In this document: piece by piece, positions 1 to 8,932 of the stretch
How the letters are laid out: every line of letters starts with the position of its first letter
How positions within the stretch are numbered: the first letter of the stretch is position 1
Assembly: GCA_963825075.1 (NCBI GenBank)
Contig: CAWGRX010000030.1
Coordinates: 366,143 to 430,142, forward strand
Origin: CAWAVN01 sp963825075
GTDB taxonomy: Bacteria; Planctomycetota; Planctomycetia; Planctomycetales; Planctomycetaceae
Reading direction: 5' to 3'
Length of the DNA: 64,000 nucleotides
Program-made: the position numbers and the translations under genes
The notes under the pieces: model-generated
Told to the model about the DNA's origin: nothing
The model's database searches: none
Seen by the model: the letters and a program-made list of their open reading frames with translations, nothing else

Positions 1-657
1 CTTCGGTCGCGGGCGTCGTCGAGAGTCTCGCCAAGAGCTCGCCGCCTTTATCGGTGCCGGCTTCGATCAAAAACCCGTCCGCGATTTCGGTCAAAGCGAG
101 ATCGAAGCCGGTTTTGCATCGAGGTCCGGTCTGCATCGAGGTGCAAAAGCACGTCGGGGCGGCGCCTGTGCAGTTGACCGCGATGATCAAAGCCGCTTCC
201 CGCCGCTTTTGATAAATCGGATCAACATAAGGCCCGTGCAAGAACGTGCGGTCCTGCACCTCGATCGCGGCGATCTCGCATGCCCTGACGCCCAGAAAGG
301 CGTAGCGCGGGGATCGGCGTCGGGTGTCCGCATTTCCCACCCGGTTCCGGTGCGGTCCGCCGTCGCCACGGTCGCGAAAGCGGGAAACAAAAACCGTTTC
401 CAGGAATGCGGTCCCACGACGTAACCGAAGTAGGCCTCATCCTCCCGCCGTTCCAACCGGTATTGCCCCGCCTGCTGCCGGTCCGTCCAACCTCGGGGCA
501 AATCGGAGGCGGAGTGAATCTCGTCGTATACGATCGCCCCCTGATCGATCGTCGGCCCCACGACTTGGTAACCGTCGGCCATCAACGCATCGATCAGCGA
601 ATCCAACGTGTCCTTGGGCAAGAACTCGGCTTGTGTCGGCTGTGCTTGATTCTGCAT
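1..657 (-). CDS. Fe-S hydrogenase/sulfhydrogenase beta-like subunit, partial and frameshifted
   Basis: The gene starts at 657 and runs off the left edge. The first ~115 residues (start MQNQAQPTQAEFLPKD, then a stretch ending VGPHSWKRFLFP) resemble the N-terminus of the iron-sulfur beta subunit of sulfhydrogenase-type [NiFe] enzymes, which moves electrons between the hydrogenase module and the NAD(P)H-binding subunit. Near 305-312 (CCCCGCGC) the frame breaks. In the next frame the family continues convincingly with YAFLGVRACEIAAIEVQDR and a cysteine segment CTGAAPTCFCTSM. A single missing base explains this. The upstream neighbour on the same strand is a cNMP-domain protein, an arrangement I associate with this hydrogenase cluster. 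Family is inferred; partner subunits would lie left of the window. Confidence 0.65.
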
Positions 658-686
658 GGCTTTCCTATCAACTAACTGAGCGGGAT

Positions 687-732
687 GGCGCTAGCCGCCG
701 GTTGGTGGATGAAAAAACCGGAGGCTAGCGCC
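687..732. repeat. GCTAGCG palindromic REP-like element
   Basis: Two 17-base arms (687-703 and 716-732) pair at 16 of 17 positions around a short loop. The arms carry GGCGCTAGCC and its complement. The same GCTAGCG motif recurs in the palindromes at 25.05-25.29 kb and near 63.47 kb, so this is a dispersed family. It sits between the cNMP gene and the hydrogenase-like gene. Confidence 0.65.
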
Positions 733-775
733 TTGCCGCTCAGGATACAATGCACACATATTTCTCCAACGATCC

Positions 776-1255
776 TTAAGCGGGCTGGGTTTCTCCGAAC
801 AGATCCAGCAATTGCAGCCGCGTGGCGAGTAGCCGGCGGGCTAGGGCAATCGCCATCCGCTGCATGACGGCGTAACCCACGTCCCGGTCGGCTTCGCAAA
901 GCTCTTTGAGCTTTCCCGCCGGCAACGCAATCAGCGTCGCGGCTTCGAGGACGCTCGCCTTCGCGGTCATCCGCTGATCGCGCAACAAAGCCGACCAGGC
1001 AAGAACGTCTCCCGGTCCGATGGTCAGGATCCGCACCTGGCCCCGCCGGGGAACGTGCATGTCCAAACCCACGCGGCCGCCGACGACCAAAAACAACGTG
1101 TCGCACTCGGCTGATTCACGGAAGAGGATCACGCCGGCGTCAACTTGTTGCACCCTCGCCAAATCCGCGACCTTGACGAGGTCTTCGTCGGACAACTCAT
1201 TCCAAAAGCCGGCCTCTCGCATCAGGGAAAACGCCGGCGGACGGTGCTGGGACAT
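776..1255 (-). CDS. Cyclic-nucleotide-binding domain protein (Crp/Fnr sensor domain only)
   Basis: A 159-residue protein made almost wholly of a Crp/Fnr-type cyclic nucleotide-binding domain: strands around GVILFRESAECDTLFLVVGG and the turn ILTIGPGDVLAWSALL followed by a C-terminal helix. No helix-turn-helix follows, so it is probably a ligand or redox sensor acting by protein contact rather than a DNA-binding regulator. It lies upstream of the hydrogenase-like Fe-S subunit on the same strand, 118 bases away and separated by a palindrome, so co-transcription is likely. The effector is not visible from the sequence. Confidence 0.8.
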   Translation of the reverse strand: MSQHRPPAFSLMREAGFWNELSDEDLVKVADLARVQQVDAGVILFRESAECDTLFLVVGGRVGLDMHVPRRGQVRILTIGPGDVLAWSALLRDQRMTAKASVLEAATLIALPAGKLKELCEADRDVGYAVMQRMAIALARRLLATRLQLLDLFGETQPA

Positions 1256-1375
1256 CGCGAATCCTTTCCGTTCAAACGGCGATTCCGAACCGGCCCCATC
1301 ATAGCCGATGAAAGCCTAAAGGAACAAGAACCTCGCCGCGTTTGCCCTGCTGTGTTTTTCCATTGACCAAATCAT

Positions 1376-1406
1376 AAAACGCCGGCATGCCCTGGGGCAT
1401 GCCGGC
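1376..1406 (-). terminator. Rho-independent terminator of the BBP7 gene
   Basis: A perfect 12-bp stem (1381-1392 with 1395-1406, GCCGGCATGCCC) with a two-base tip is followed on the minus strand by GTTTTAT. It lies 28 bases past the BBP7 stop codon. Confidence 0.75.
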
Positions 1407-1433
1407 GTCGATATGGGATCGAATTTGGTCGAA

Positions 1434-3047
1434 CTAATAATTCCAGTTCACGCCGAAGTTATAGCTTTGCACGTACCAACTCGTTTCCTGGTCGGTGCGG
1501 ATGGCCGGGATCAGGGGGAAGCCGTTGTACTGGACTGTGCGGTTCGGGCGTTGGACGTTGTAGGCCGCTTGGATTTGGTAGCCAATACGGAAATTGGCTT
1601 CGCTCAGAAAATGGATTTTGCGGATCCCGGGAATGAACTGGAACACGTGGGCCTGGAAGGCGACTTCGTGGGAGGTGATCGGCGAGAGAATGGTATGTTC
1701 CTGCTTCTCGTGGAACCTGGCATTTTGATTGAAGGCGGCTGGATTTGTGAGGGCGTTGCCCACGCCGAAACTGCTGAGTTCCATCCGCTCGTGGTTCATC
1801 GCCAGCCCGAAATTGGAATGGCCGACGAGTTTCAGATTATCTCCGCCGACTTGAAACCTCAGACCGATCTGCGGGCCGAACAGGAACGAATTGACCTTGG
1901 AGATAATTTGCGATTGAAACGGCGTAACGGCTGGGGCAAAGGATGTGGGATCTTCCAATCCCGGCGGCACGTTGAAAGTCAGCGAGCCTCCGGAGTCGGC
2001 GGCATTCAGGGAGAATTCCTCTCCGATGTATAAGAATTGCAACCCCCCCGTGGGAGAAAACTGAAACCAATCGTTCTTCCAGAAGGGCGTAAACAGCCAG
2101 TTCATATCGCCACCCCCGGCGACGGATTGGTAGTCCAATCGAAACAGCCGGTCGTAAGTGACGTATGTGCCATCGACCGTGCCGTTGATTCCATTCGGAA
2201 GCCCATCATTGAGCGGCAGGGCGTTCGTGATGGCCAAGGGCTTTCCTAATGTGGCTTCGTTGCGATTCGCGATTTCTTGCGGCGTGGCGTTGAAGCCGCG
2301 GGAATACAGCCAATGGGCCTGGGGCGTGTACCAGCCCGAAAAGACCATGCCGTTGCCCGTCGGTTCTTGAAAGCCCCAGTCGATCTTAAACCCGTTGACC
2401 GCGGGCCGGCTTTGCAAATGCTGCTCGTTCACGGCCACGTTGTCCACGGTGGCGACGCCACCCGTCGTGGTCCCCGTACCGCCGGTACTGGTCGGAAGCC
2501 CATGAAAGTTGCCGATAAACGAATCGTAAAGCACGCCCGTGTCCACCGGAAGAAACTCGGTGGGAATGCCCGCGGCCGTGTTGGTTTGGGGGGCAATGAT
2601 CGACCCGACCTTGGTGGAAGTGGGCCGGCGATAGTGGGCGAAACGGTAATCGACGTTGGCGAAATACCGCCGGGCGGAATTGTTTCGCCGCAGAAACCAC
2701 AGGCCCCCTTCGTTGGCGTGTTCCGCGAAGCGGTTCTCAAACGGGGAGATCCCCGGCCAAGGCTTCTGGCTGGGCAGATAACCGGGACCGCCGTTCTGCC
2801 CGGCGGCAATCGGATCCCAAGCCCCCGACGGCGCGGAAGGCGGAGGCGGAACCACGGGATTGGCACCGTAGGGGGCCGGATATCCCATTGCACCGGGAGC
2901 GGCGGGACCGGCCGAATACAGCGGGATGCCGGCACTTTCCCCGCCGGGAATGCTTTCCATCTCGTTCTGTTGGGCGAAACCGGCCTGACCACCCGCCAAA
3001 AGGGCCAGTCCGCTCAAAATCGAGGCAATCCAGGGGTGTACCCGCAT
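1434..3047 (-). CDS. BBP7 family outer-membrane beta-barrel protein
   Basis: A 537-residue exported protein. It has an N-terminal signal peptide (MRVHPWIASILSGLALLAGG...FAQ), then a Pro/Gly/Ala-rich linker of about 60 residues, then repeated amphipathic segments rich in aromatic residues, and it ends in NFGVNWNY, the aromatic C-terminus usual for outer-membrane barrels. This is the pattern of the planctomycete paralogous family BBP7. Its exact role is unknown; surface barrel or porin-like function is the family expectation. The start has AAGGA seven bases upstream. It is a monocistronic unit with its own terminator at 1376-1406. Confidence 0.85.
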   Translation of the reverse strand: MRVHPWIASILSGLALLAGGQAGFAQQNEMESIPGGESAGIPLYSAGPAAPGAMGYPAPYGANPVVPPPPSAPSGAWDPIAAGQNGGPGYLPSQKPWPGISPFENRFAEHANEGGLWFLRRNNSARRYFANVDYRFAHYRRPTSTKVGSIIAPQTNTAAGIPTEFLPVDTGVLYDSFIGNFHGLPTSTGGTGTTTGGVATVDNVAVNEQHLQSRPAVNGFKIDWGFQEPTGNGMVFSGWYTPQAHWLYSRGFNATPQEIANRNEATLGKPLAITNALPLNDGLPNGINGTVDGTYVTYDRLFRLDYQSVAGGGDMNWLFTPFWKNDWFQFSPTGGLQFLYIGEEFSLNAADSGGSLTFNVPPGLEDPTSFAPAVTPFQSQIISKVNSFLFGPQIGLRFQVGGDNLKLVGHSNFGLAMNHERMELSSFGVGNALTNPAAFNQNARFHEKQEHTILSPITSHEVAFQAHVFQFIPGIRKIHFLSEANFRIGYQIQAAYNVQRPNRTVQYNGFPLIPAIRTDQETSWYVQSYNFGVNWNY

Positions 3048-3360
3048 CAGTTTATCCTTGACAAACAGCAGTCACGGGGGATGCTGACTCCGCTTGAACG
3101 CTCACTGGACAACGAGCGCAAGCAAAGAACCTGAAACACCTATCGGACGTGAAGCGCGGCAAACTGTAGCGGTTGTCGCGAAATTCTCGATTCTACGGAT
3201 TGTCCGGACCGGCGGTTCCACCGCGAAAACTCGCCGTAACACCTGAAATCGTTTCTTGTTATGACGCCGGCTCCCTGCGTCCTGATATTCTAAGGGAACT
3301 TTTGTTCATATATTGGTCGGCGATTGGGCAATTCTCGGAGATTCGTCGAAGCTGGCAAAC
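3048..3360. other. Intergenic region upstream of BBP7
   Basis: A 313-base gap between the BBP7 start and the mnmG stop. I see no gene. It should contain the BBP7 promoter on the minus strand, but I could not assign -35 and -10 boxes with confidence. Confidence 0.4.
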
Positions 3361-5196
3361 TCAAACGGACGATGCAGTGCGGCTGGGGTCGTCGAGGTAC
3401 AGCATGAGGATCGCCAAATCAGCCGGCGTGATGCCGCTGATTCGGCCGGCTTGCCCCAGATTTTGCGGGCGGATGCGGGTCAGCTTCTCCTTGGCTTCCG
3501 CGCGAAGTTGTGGAATGGCGATATAGTCGAACGTCTCCGGGATCCGCACGCCTTGGACTTTTTGCTGCTTATGGACGGTCGCCAACTGCCGGCGGATGTA
3601 GCCCGCGTATTTGGTTTCGACTTCCACTTGATGCCGAGCCAATCGCGAAAGATCAAGCTCCGCCGCTTCAGAGGAAATTGAGCAAATCATCTCCCAATCG
3701 TTTTCCGGCCGGCGGAGAAGCTCTTCCAACGTTGCTCCCTGATGTCGGCGGGTGGTGATGAGTTCGGTCGCGCGGCGGATTTCCGCTTCGTGTTGTTCCA
3801 GCCGCTGCCAGCGGTCTTCGGACACCAAACCGGCCCGCCGGCCGATTGGCGTGAGCCGGCGGTCGGCGTTGTCGTGCCGAAGCAAGAGCCGATACTCCGC
3901 CCGCGACGTAAACATCCGATAAGGCTCATCCACGCCTTTGGTAATCAGGTCGTCGATCAACACACCCAAATACGCCTGGCTGCGATCAAGAATCAACGGC
4001 GGCTGTTCGGCGATTTTGAGGGCTGCATTCGCCCCGGCCAACAAGCCCTGGCCGGCCGCTTCTTCGTAACCGGTCGTGCCGTTGAGCTGACCCGCGAAAT
4101 ACAGCCCGGCCACGCGTTTCGTTTCCAAAGTCGCCGTGAGCTGCGTCGGCGGGGCAAAATCATATTCCACCGCATAGCCGTACCGCATGATCTCCGCATT
4201 CTCCAACCCGCGAATCCGGCGGATCATCTCATCCTGCACGTCCCGCGGCAGGCTCGTGGAGATGCCGTTGCAGTAAACTTCGTGCGTGTTGTAACCCTCC
4301 GGTTCCAGATAGATCTGGTGCGAATCCCGCTCGGCAAACCGCACGACTTTGTCTTCGATGCTCGGACAATACCGCGGCCCGGTCGAGGCAATCTGCCCGC
4401 AATACATCGGGGCCCGATCGAGATTGGCCCGGATAATTTCATGCACTAGGGCATTCGTATGCGTGATGTAGCAGGGAAGCTGTGTTTGGGTGAGGCGGTC
4501 GGTCAGGAACGAAAACGGCTGCGGATCGTCATCGCCGGGCTGAAGTTCCAAGAGGGAATAATCGATCGTGCGGCCGTTCAACCGCGCGGGTGTGCCGGTC
4601 TTGAAGCGTTCCAGGTCAAACCCCAACGCCGAGAGGCCATCCGACAGCGTGCCGGTCGTGCCTTCGCCGGCCCGGCCGCCCTGGGTTTTCGATTCCCCGG
4701 TGTGCATCACGGCTTGCAAAAACGTGCCCGTCGTCAGCACCACCGCTTTCGCGCAGTACACCGCATCTCCCCGCACTTTCAGCCCTGTGATCGTTCCGTT
4801 TTCGACGAAGAGGCCCTCGGCCATTTCCTGGCGGAGCGCGAGATTTTCCTGAGACTCAATCCGCTGTTTCATCAGGAATTGATAGGCTTTTTTGTCGGCC
4901 TGAGCACGGGGACTGTGCATCGCCGGGCCTTTGGCGCGGTTCAGCATGCGGAACTGCAAAGCCGTCTCGTCGATGACCCGGCCCATCTCGCCGCCCAGGG
5001 CATCGATCTCGCGGACAATCTGCCCCTTCGCCACGCCTCCGATGGCAGGGTTGCAGCTCATCTGCGCCACGGTATCGCAGTTCATGGTCAAAAGCGCAGT
5101 CTTCGCTCCCCTACGAGCCGCCGCCAGCGCCGCCTCGCAGCCCGCATGCCCGGCTCCCACCACAACCACATCAAAATCATAAACAGAACGCGCCAT
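3361..5196 (-). CDS. mnmG: tRNA uridine-5-carboxymethylaminomethyl modification enzyme MnmG (GidA)
   Basis: A 611-residue FAD enzyme that, with MnmE, installs the cmnm5 group at wobble uridine 34 of certain tRNAs. The N-terminus has the Rossmann FAD motif VVVGAGHAGCEAA. The family signature NPAIGGVAKGQIVREIDALGG and the cysteine-containing GTPARLNG region are present, and EEAAGQGLLAGANAA matches the second GidA signature. The C-terminal helical MnmE-binding part ends near ISGITPADLAILMLYL. Length matches the family (~620 residues) and the gene is intact. It faces away from tpx. Confidence 0.97.
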   Translation of the reverse strand: MARSVYDFDVVVVGAGHAGCEAALAAARRGAKTALLTMNCDTVAQMSCNPAIGGVAKGQIVREIDALGGEMGRVIDETALQFRMLNRAKGPAMHSPRAQADKKAYQFLMKQRIESQENLALRQEMAEGLFVENGTITGLKVRGDAVYCAKAVVLTTGTFLQAVMHTGESKTQGGRAGEGTTGTLSDGLSALGFDLERFKTGTPARLNGRTIDYSLLELQPGDDDPQPFSFLTDRLTQTQLPCYITHTNALVHEIIRANLDRAPMYCGQIASTGPRYCPSIEDKVVRFAERDSHQIYLEPEGYNTHEVYCNGISTSLPRDVQDEMIRRIRGLENAEIMRYGYAVEYDFAPPTQLTATLETKRVAGLYFAGQLNGTTGYEEAAGQGLLAGANAALKIAEQPPLILDRSQAYLGVLIDDLITKGVDEPYRMFTSRAEYRLLLRHDNADRRLTPIGRRAGLVSEDRWQRLEQHEAEIRRATELITTRRHQGATLEELLRRPENDWEMICSISSEAAELDLSRLARHQVEVETKYAGYIRRQLATVHKQQKVQGVRIPETFDYIAIPQLRAEAKEKLTRIRPQNLGQAGRISGITPADLAILMLYLDDPSRTASSV

Positions 5197-5204
5197 TTCA
5201 AGGA

Positions 5205-5345
5205 TCAGTGGTCGGAGGTCAGGGCTTTTGGAATAACGATTCTTCGGTCATTCAGGAAAGTTCCCACAGCAGATCATTGGTCATTGGGATTTGGTCATTG
5301 GAATTTTCTTCTCCCCTGACCTCTGGCCCCCGACCTCTGATCCTT
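5205..5345. repeat. Imperfect inverted and direct repeats between mnmG and tpx
   Basis: GGATCAGTGGTCGGAGGTCAGG near the left edge is mirrored by a CCTGACCTCTGG...CCGACCTCTGATCC block at 5316-5344. Between them GGTCATTGG is repeated twice. It is repetitive non-coding spacer upstream of tpx. Confidence 0.5.
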
Positions 5346-5441
5346 GAAGACTTGCAACTTGGCCAGCAGTTGAGATACTGCGGTTTGTGTGAGCGGAACA
5401 ATCCCCTCTTGGAATCTTTTATTATAGGGAAGGACAACACG

Positions 5442-5957
5442 ATGGCCAATGTGCGAAACGATGCGGTGACATTCAAAGGCAACCCGGTGGATGTCGCGGG
5501 CACGGTACTGGGGCCGGGCGACTCGGCTCCCGATTTCAAATTGCAAAGTCCGGCTCTGGAAGATGTCACGCTGGCCCAATCCGCGGGCAAGACGCGCGTC
5601 ATCGCCACCGTTCCCTCGCTGGACACTCCCGTTTGTAGCGAAGAAACCAAAAAATTCAACGATCTGGCCAAAAGCCACCCCGACGTGGAAATCATGGTCG
5701 TGAGCATGGATTTGCCGTTCGCCATCAAACGCTGGTGCGGTGCCGAGGGCGTGGACAACGTCAAAACCTTAAGCGCCCACCGCTGCACGAAATTCGCCGA
5801 AGACTACGGTGTTTTGCTCTCCGGCGGCGCGTTGGACCGCTTGCTGGTGCGGGCGGTGTTCGTGGTGGATAGCGAGGGGAAAGTCAAGCACGCGGAATAC
5901 GTGAAGGAAATCGCCGAGCATCCCAACTACGACGCCGCCTTCGCCGCCGCGAAATAA
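5442..5957 (+). CDS. tpx: Thiol peroxidase (atypical 2-Cys peroxiredoxin, Tpx)
   Basis: A 171-residue peroxiredoxin that reduces hydroperoxides using thioredoxin. The peroxidatic cysteine is in PSLDTPVCSEETKKFN and the resolving cysteine is in RWCGAEGVDNV, the E. coli Tpx arrangement. A third cysteine (HRCTKFAEDYG) lies near the resolving one. The start at 5442 (MANVRNDAV) is preceded by GGGAAGGAC; a longer upstream reading has no family similarity and is rejected. It is monocistronic, with a hairpin 25 bases past the stop. Confidence 0.95.
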   Translation: MANVRNDAVTFKGNPVDVAGTVLGPGDSAPDFKLQSPALEDVTLAQSAGKTRVIATVPSLDTPVCSEETKKFNDLAKSHPDVEIMVVSMDLPFAIKRWCGAEGVDNVKTLSAHRCTKFAEDYGVLLSGGALDRLLVRAVFVVDSEGKVKHAEYVKEIAEHPNYDAAFAAAK

Positions 5958-5980
5958 CCCCAATTCCCAGAACAGCGTCT

Positions 5981-6025
5981 CGGCACGGAGAACGCCTCGT
6001 TTCGGCCGTTCTCCGCGCCGATTTC
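5981..6025 (+). terminator. Likely terminator of tpx
   Basis: CGGCACGGAGAACG (5981-5994) pairs with CGTTCTCCGCGCCG ending at 6020, apart from one internal mismatch, and is followed by ATTTC. The T-tract is weak. Confidence 0.55.
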
Positions 6026-6170
6026 AAAATCAAGGCAACGGATTCCAAACCCCGTAACAAAGTTTCGCAGGCTTGTTCGCTAGCATTCTTTTTGTAGAAT
6101 GCGGCATGAAGTCTTTCCCTTCCATAGAAAGATCGTCAAAACCAACCCCTCAGTCCAACCCTCCACGCCC

Positions 6171-6208
<38 letters not shown>

Positions 6209-6316
6209 CCTGAATCGGGGTTCCCTTGAATTGCATCAAACCCCTTGTTTTCTAGGCTGAAACGCGGTTTTCTGTTTTCCGGCTAATCCCCATTTGCCCC
6301 GTCGAATTCCGGCCTT

Positions 6317-6335
6317 CTGGTGTAGGCTACACCAG
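6317..6335. other. Candidate integrase arm site, left end of element 1
   Basis: CTGGTGTAG and its reverse complement CTACACCAG are separated by one base. The same 8-mer TGGTGTAG occurs twice as a direct repeat near the other end (15296-15315). Confidence 0.5.
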
Positions 6336-6369
6336 CCCCGAAGCCGGTCCCGTCGTCCCCAGGAACGCC

Positions 6370-6421
6370 CCTGCTCAAAAGCAAAACCCCGCCGAAGACC
6401 GAAGCCGGTCCCGACGGGGTT
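6370..6421 (-). terminator. Likely terminator at the end of the element 1 gene array
   Basis: On the minus strand AACCCCG (complement of 6415-6421) pairs with CGGGGTT (complement of 6385-6391) around a GC-rich loop, followed by TTGCTTTT. It lies just past the stop of the last gene in the array. Confidence 0.5.
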
Positions 6422-6445
6422 CGCTCCCCCAGCCCCTTTCCCCGA

Positions 6446-7096
6446 TCAACTTGGAAGGCGTTCGGCTTCGCGTTCGATCAACCGCCGAAGGCTTTCGACT
6501 TTCCGCCGGTTGACGACGAAGTATTCATCCCGCGAAAGTTTCCCCGCCGCTTGCCAGTCCGACCGGGCCGACGCGACCGCCGGGTGTGCTTCGATCATTC
6601 GCGGTGTGACTCGGAAAGGCGACAGCTTGTCGGCTTCGGGATCGACGTAGCCCAGCTTGACCAGTTCCGCTTGGATGCCCGCCCGCGTTTGTTCCAGCTT
6701 CGCCTCCAAGTCGTCGCCAACTCGCCTACATTCCGCCCGCCAGCGTTCCAGGTAGTCGGCAAGATCGACCCGCAGTCGCAATTCCGTTCGCAACAGTTCG
6801 ACGGCAAGCCCGCGAATCTGCCCGGCTTCGTGGATGATTTGCCCGTCCTCGGAAAGATCGACGCCCCCGGTTTCTTCCGCGACCGCCTTCCCGACCGGCT
6901 TCGGCTTGTCGTTCGATTCCGCCGCCCGATGTTGAGCCGCGTTCGCCTTGTCCATTTCCAACGCATCCGAACGGGCCTGCAGCCGCCGGTATTCGTCCCG
7001 AAGTTCCTTCGACGCCCCGTCGATCGGGGGCGGGACCAAAACCGCCGGGCGGGTTTCCGCTTCGGTCGGTCGCATCGTTTCGGGGATTGGTTGCAT
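6446..7096 (-). CDS. Hypothetical coiled-coil protein
   Basis: I do not recognise a family. With the start at 7096 (MQPIPETMRPTEAETRP), preceded by GAAAGG, the product is 216 residues. The C-terminal two thirds are rich in Glu, Arg and Ala heptads (for example LRTELRLRVDLADYLERWRA), suggesting a helical or coiled-coil protein. An upstream in-frame extension to 7201 exists but lacks a convincing ribosome-binding site. It is the last gene of the element 1 array. Confidence 0.6.
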   Translation of the reverse strand: MQPIPETMRPTEAETRPAVLVPPPIDGASKELRDEYRRLQARSDALEMDKANAAQHRAAESNDKPKPVGKAVAEETGGVDLSEDGQIIHEAGQIRGLAVELLRTELRLRVDLADYLERWRAECRRVGDDLEAKLEQTRAGIQAELVKLGYVDPEADKLSPFRVTPRMIEAHPAVASARSDWQAAGKLSRDEYFVVNRRKVESLRRLIEREAERLPS

Positions 7097-7288
7097 TTGG
7101 GCAAGTCCTTTCGGGATGTCGCGGGTCGCAATACGGAACAAAACCCAGGGCGGAAAGAATCGCGTCGCGATGTTCGCGAAGCCCGTGGTGATAAACCGCA
7201 TCGCGGGTTTGCCCTCGCGACCATCCCCCCTCGCGGGCCGCTGGCGACAAACTCAGCAATGCGTTTCTTGTCCGGGTCGCCCATCGGC

Positions 7289-7813
7289 TTACCCTTTGCC
7301 TTGCAGCCGTCTAAGGTGGGCAATCCCGGCGACGGCGTGTCCGGGCCGTGGATCGCTCAACAGGTTCTCCGCTTCGCGGTATCGTTCAAGATCGGTCGTC
7401 GCCGTTTTGACTTTCGTTTCGGCGACGATCACGCCCCGCTTTGCGGCTTCCAGTTCTTCGACCGCTTTCGCGTGGGCAGTTTCGGCTTTGGCTTTCGCGG
7501 CTTCCAGCTTTTCTTCGTTGGACTTGCCGACGATGGCTTCGGCGTCGGGAACCCGCCGCAAGATTTGTCGAACGTCGTCCAGCCAGACTTTGCACCGATG
7601 CCCGGCGACGGCTTCGATTAGCTGGGAAATCTTCAACGACGCCAAAGCCCCGTTGCCAAGTCCGCTGATTTCCTCCGCCAGAAGTTCGGCGATGATCTGA
7701 TGGAAGACCGCCCGTTCTTCGGGCGTCCCGACGGCATACCGCCAGTTTCCGGGGAGTTCGGCCAGCCGTTCTTCGGGGGAAGCGTATTCGGTCGTTTGTG
7801 TTTCGGTTGTCAT
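7289..7813 (-). CDS. Hypothetical helical protein of element 1
   Basis: 174 residues from MTTETQTTEYASPEER; the start at 7813 follows GAAAGGACGTGAC. The C-terminal half (KSNEEKLEAAKAKAETAHAK onward) is a strong coiled coil. No catalytic motif is visible. The same GAAAGG-type ribosome-binding site precedes several genes of the element. A 190-base gap follows before the next gene and holds only weak reading frames. Confidence 0.65.
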   Translation of the reverse strand: MTTETQTTEYASPEERLAELPGNWRYAVGTPEERAVFHQIIAELLAEEISGLGNGALASLKISQLIEAVAGHRCKVWLDDVRQILRRVPDAEAIVGKSNEEKLEAAKAKAETAHAKAVEELEAAKRGVIVAETKVKTATTDLERYREAENLLSDPRPGHAVAGIAHLRRLQGKG

Positions 7814-7861
7814 GTCACGTCCTTTCAAGTTTCAAGAAAAAGGGTTGTTAGTCGCGGCTTT

Positions 7862-8221
7862 TCAAAGTCGCGATTTTTGGGCTTTCGTCAGTTCCGCCGT
7901 CATCGCGTTGCACCATCGCGTCATCGTGTCGCGGTTCCATCGCCAATGGCCGGGATGGGTCGCCGGTTCGTCGGGCGACGGCAACAGCCCCCGCGACGCC
8001 CATTCCGTCAGTTCGTTCTCGGCGATGCCCAGGAGCCGGGCGACTTCGGCGAACGTGATAGTTGACGGCTTCGGTTTCGTTTCGATCACGGCGTCGATCG
8101 CCGTCGGTTTGGTCATCTTTGTTGGCACTTGTTTTCCTTTCTTGCTGGTCAGGGAATTGAAGAATTGTTGTTCCGCTTGTCGGAATGGTTCGTCGGGATC
8201 GTCGTCAATGTAACGCCCCAT
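7862..8221 (-). CDS. Small helix-turn-helix protein of element 1
   Basis: 119 residues. The second half, TFAEVARLLGIAENELTEWA followed by SRGLLPSPDE, looks like a MerR/excisionase-type helix-turn-helix that chooses a target and ends with a wing-like GHWRWNRDTM. The start MGRYIDDDPDEPF has AAGGGGGG upstream; an internal start at MTKPTAIDAVIETK (AAAGGA upstream) is also possible. A regulatory or excision role is inferred from the fold and element context. Confidence 0.6.
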   Translation of the reverse strand: MGRYIDDDPDEPFRQAEQQFFNSLTSKKGKQVPTKMTKPTAIDAVIETKPKPSTITFAEVARLLGIAENELTEWASRGLLPSPDEPATHPGHWRWNRDTMTRWCNAMTAELTKAQKSRL

Positions 8222-8346
8222 GCCGACCCCCCTTCGGTTCGATCGACGGGAAGACGGGCGGGCGTTGTTCCGCCGATCGTCGGTTGCATTTTTACACTTC
8301 GTAAACCGTGCATTTCGTCATAACTCCTTTGGTTAAAGACAATCAA

Positions 8347-8562
8347 TCAACGAAACCGGGTTTTGTGACTGTTCCCGCCGCGACTAGGAATCCATTTGGC
8401 CGGAAAGTACCTACGCCCTTCCAGACCGGGAACGCCGTCGCGGGAATTCCCAGAACGCCGCGTCCGGGCCGTTCGGGACCGAAGACGACCCAAACCCCGT
8501 TCTTCCGTCCGAAGCCCGTGTCGGGCTTCTGTGAATTCCTGGAACGTGATCGGCGTCGGCAT
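8347..8562 (-). CDS. Small Arg-rich hypothetical protein
   Basis: 71 residues beginning MPTPITFQEFTEARHGLR, rich in Arg. It is preceded by the palindrome CCCCCTGGGGG and a GGGGGGA ribosome-binding site, and it follows another small gene with the same leader. No family recognised; small size makes the call tentative. Confidence 0.4.
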   Translation of the reverse strand: MPTPITFQEFTEARHGLRTEERGLGRLRSRTARTRRSGNSRDGVPGLEGRRYFPAKWIPSRGGNSHKTRFR

Positions 8563-8585
8563 CGAATCCCCCCAGGGGGTGAAGT

Positions 8586-8726
8586 TCAGACAACGCCTGG
8601 AACCCCGTGGGACCACGGTCGGCCGGCAATCGCCCGGAAACGGAAGACGGGCCGAACATCGTCCCGACGGCTTGCCGGGGCGGACGCCGTCGTCGTCGCG
8701 TTTTGTTGGCCGATTGCGTTGGTCAT
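8586..8726 (-). CDS. 46-residue hypothetical protein, translationally coupled
   Basis: Starts MTNAIGQQNATTTASAPASR. Its ATG overlaps the TGA of the gene before it (ATGA), and CCCCCTGGGGG plus GGGGGAA precede the start. This looks like translational coupling. Too short to have been found by length alone; function unknown. Confidence 0.35.
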   Translation of the reverse strand: MTNAIGQQNATTTASAPASRRDDVRPVFRFRAIAGRPWSHGVPGVV

Positions 8727-8932
8727 CGTGATTCCCCCAGGGGGCAAGGTTCATCGCAGTTCCGCAGTAAATCGCAGTTCTGACGACCTAGAACGCCCGC
8801 AAAGCGAAAAGACGGGGTTTCGGTCGTCCTGCCCGTCGAACGGGCCTTGACGGATCGGTCGCCCCCGAAGTCTTCGGCAAACGCCGCCGTTCCGGTGTGT
8901 CGGGCGACGGTGGGGTTGATGGGTTCGGTCAT
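8723..8932 (-). CDS. 69-residue hypothetical protein
   Basis: Starts MTEPINPTVARHTGTAAFAE with AAAGGAAC upstream, and ends overlapping the next start by four bases. No recognised family. It forms a small coupled pair with the gene at 8586-8726. Confidence 0.45.
   Translation of the reverse strand: MTEPINPTVARHTGTAAFAEDFGGDRSVKARSTGRTTETPSFRFAGVLGRQNCDLLRNCDEPCPLGESR

Noticed and set aside
1413..2033. 206-codon reading frame opposite BBP7
   Set aside because: Antisense shadow of a clear outer-membrane protein gene.
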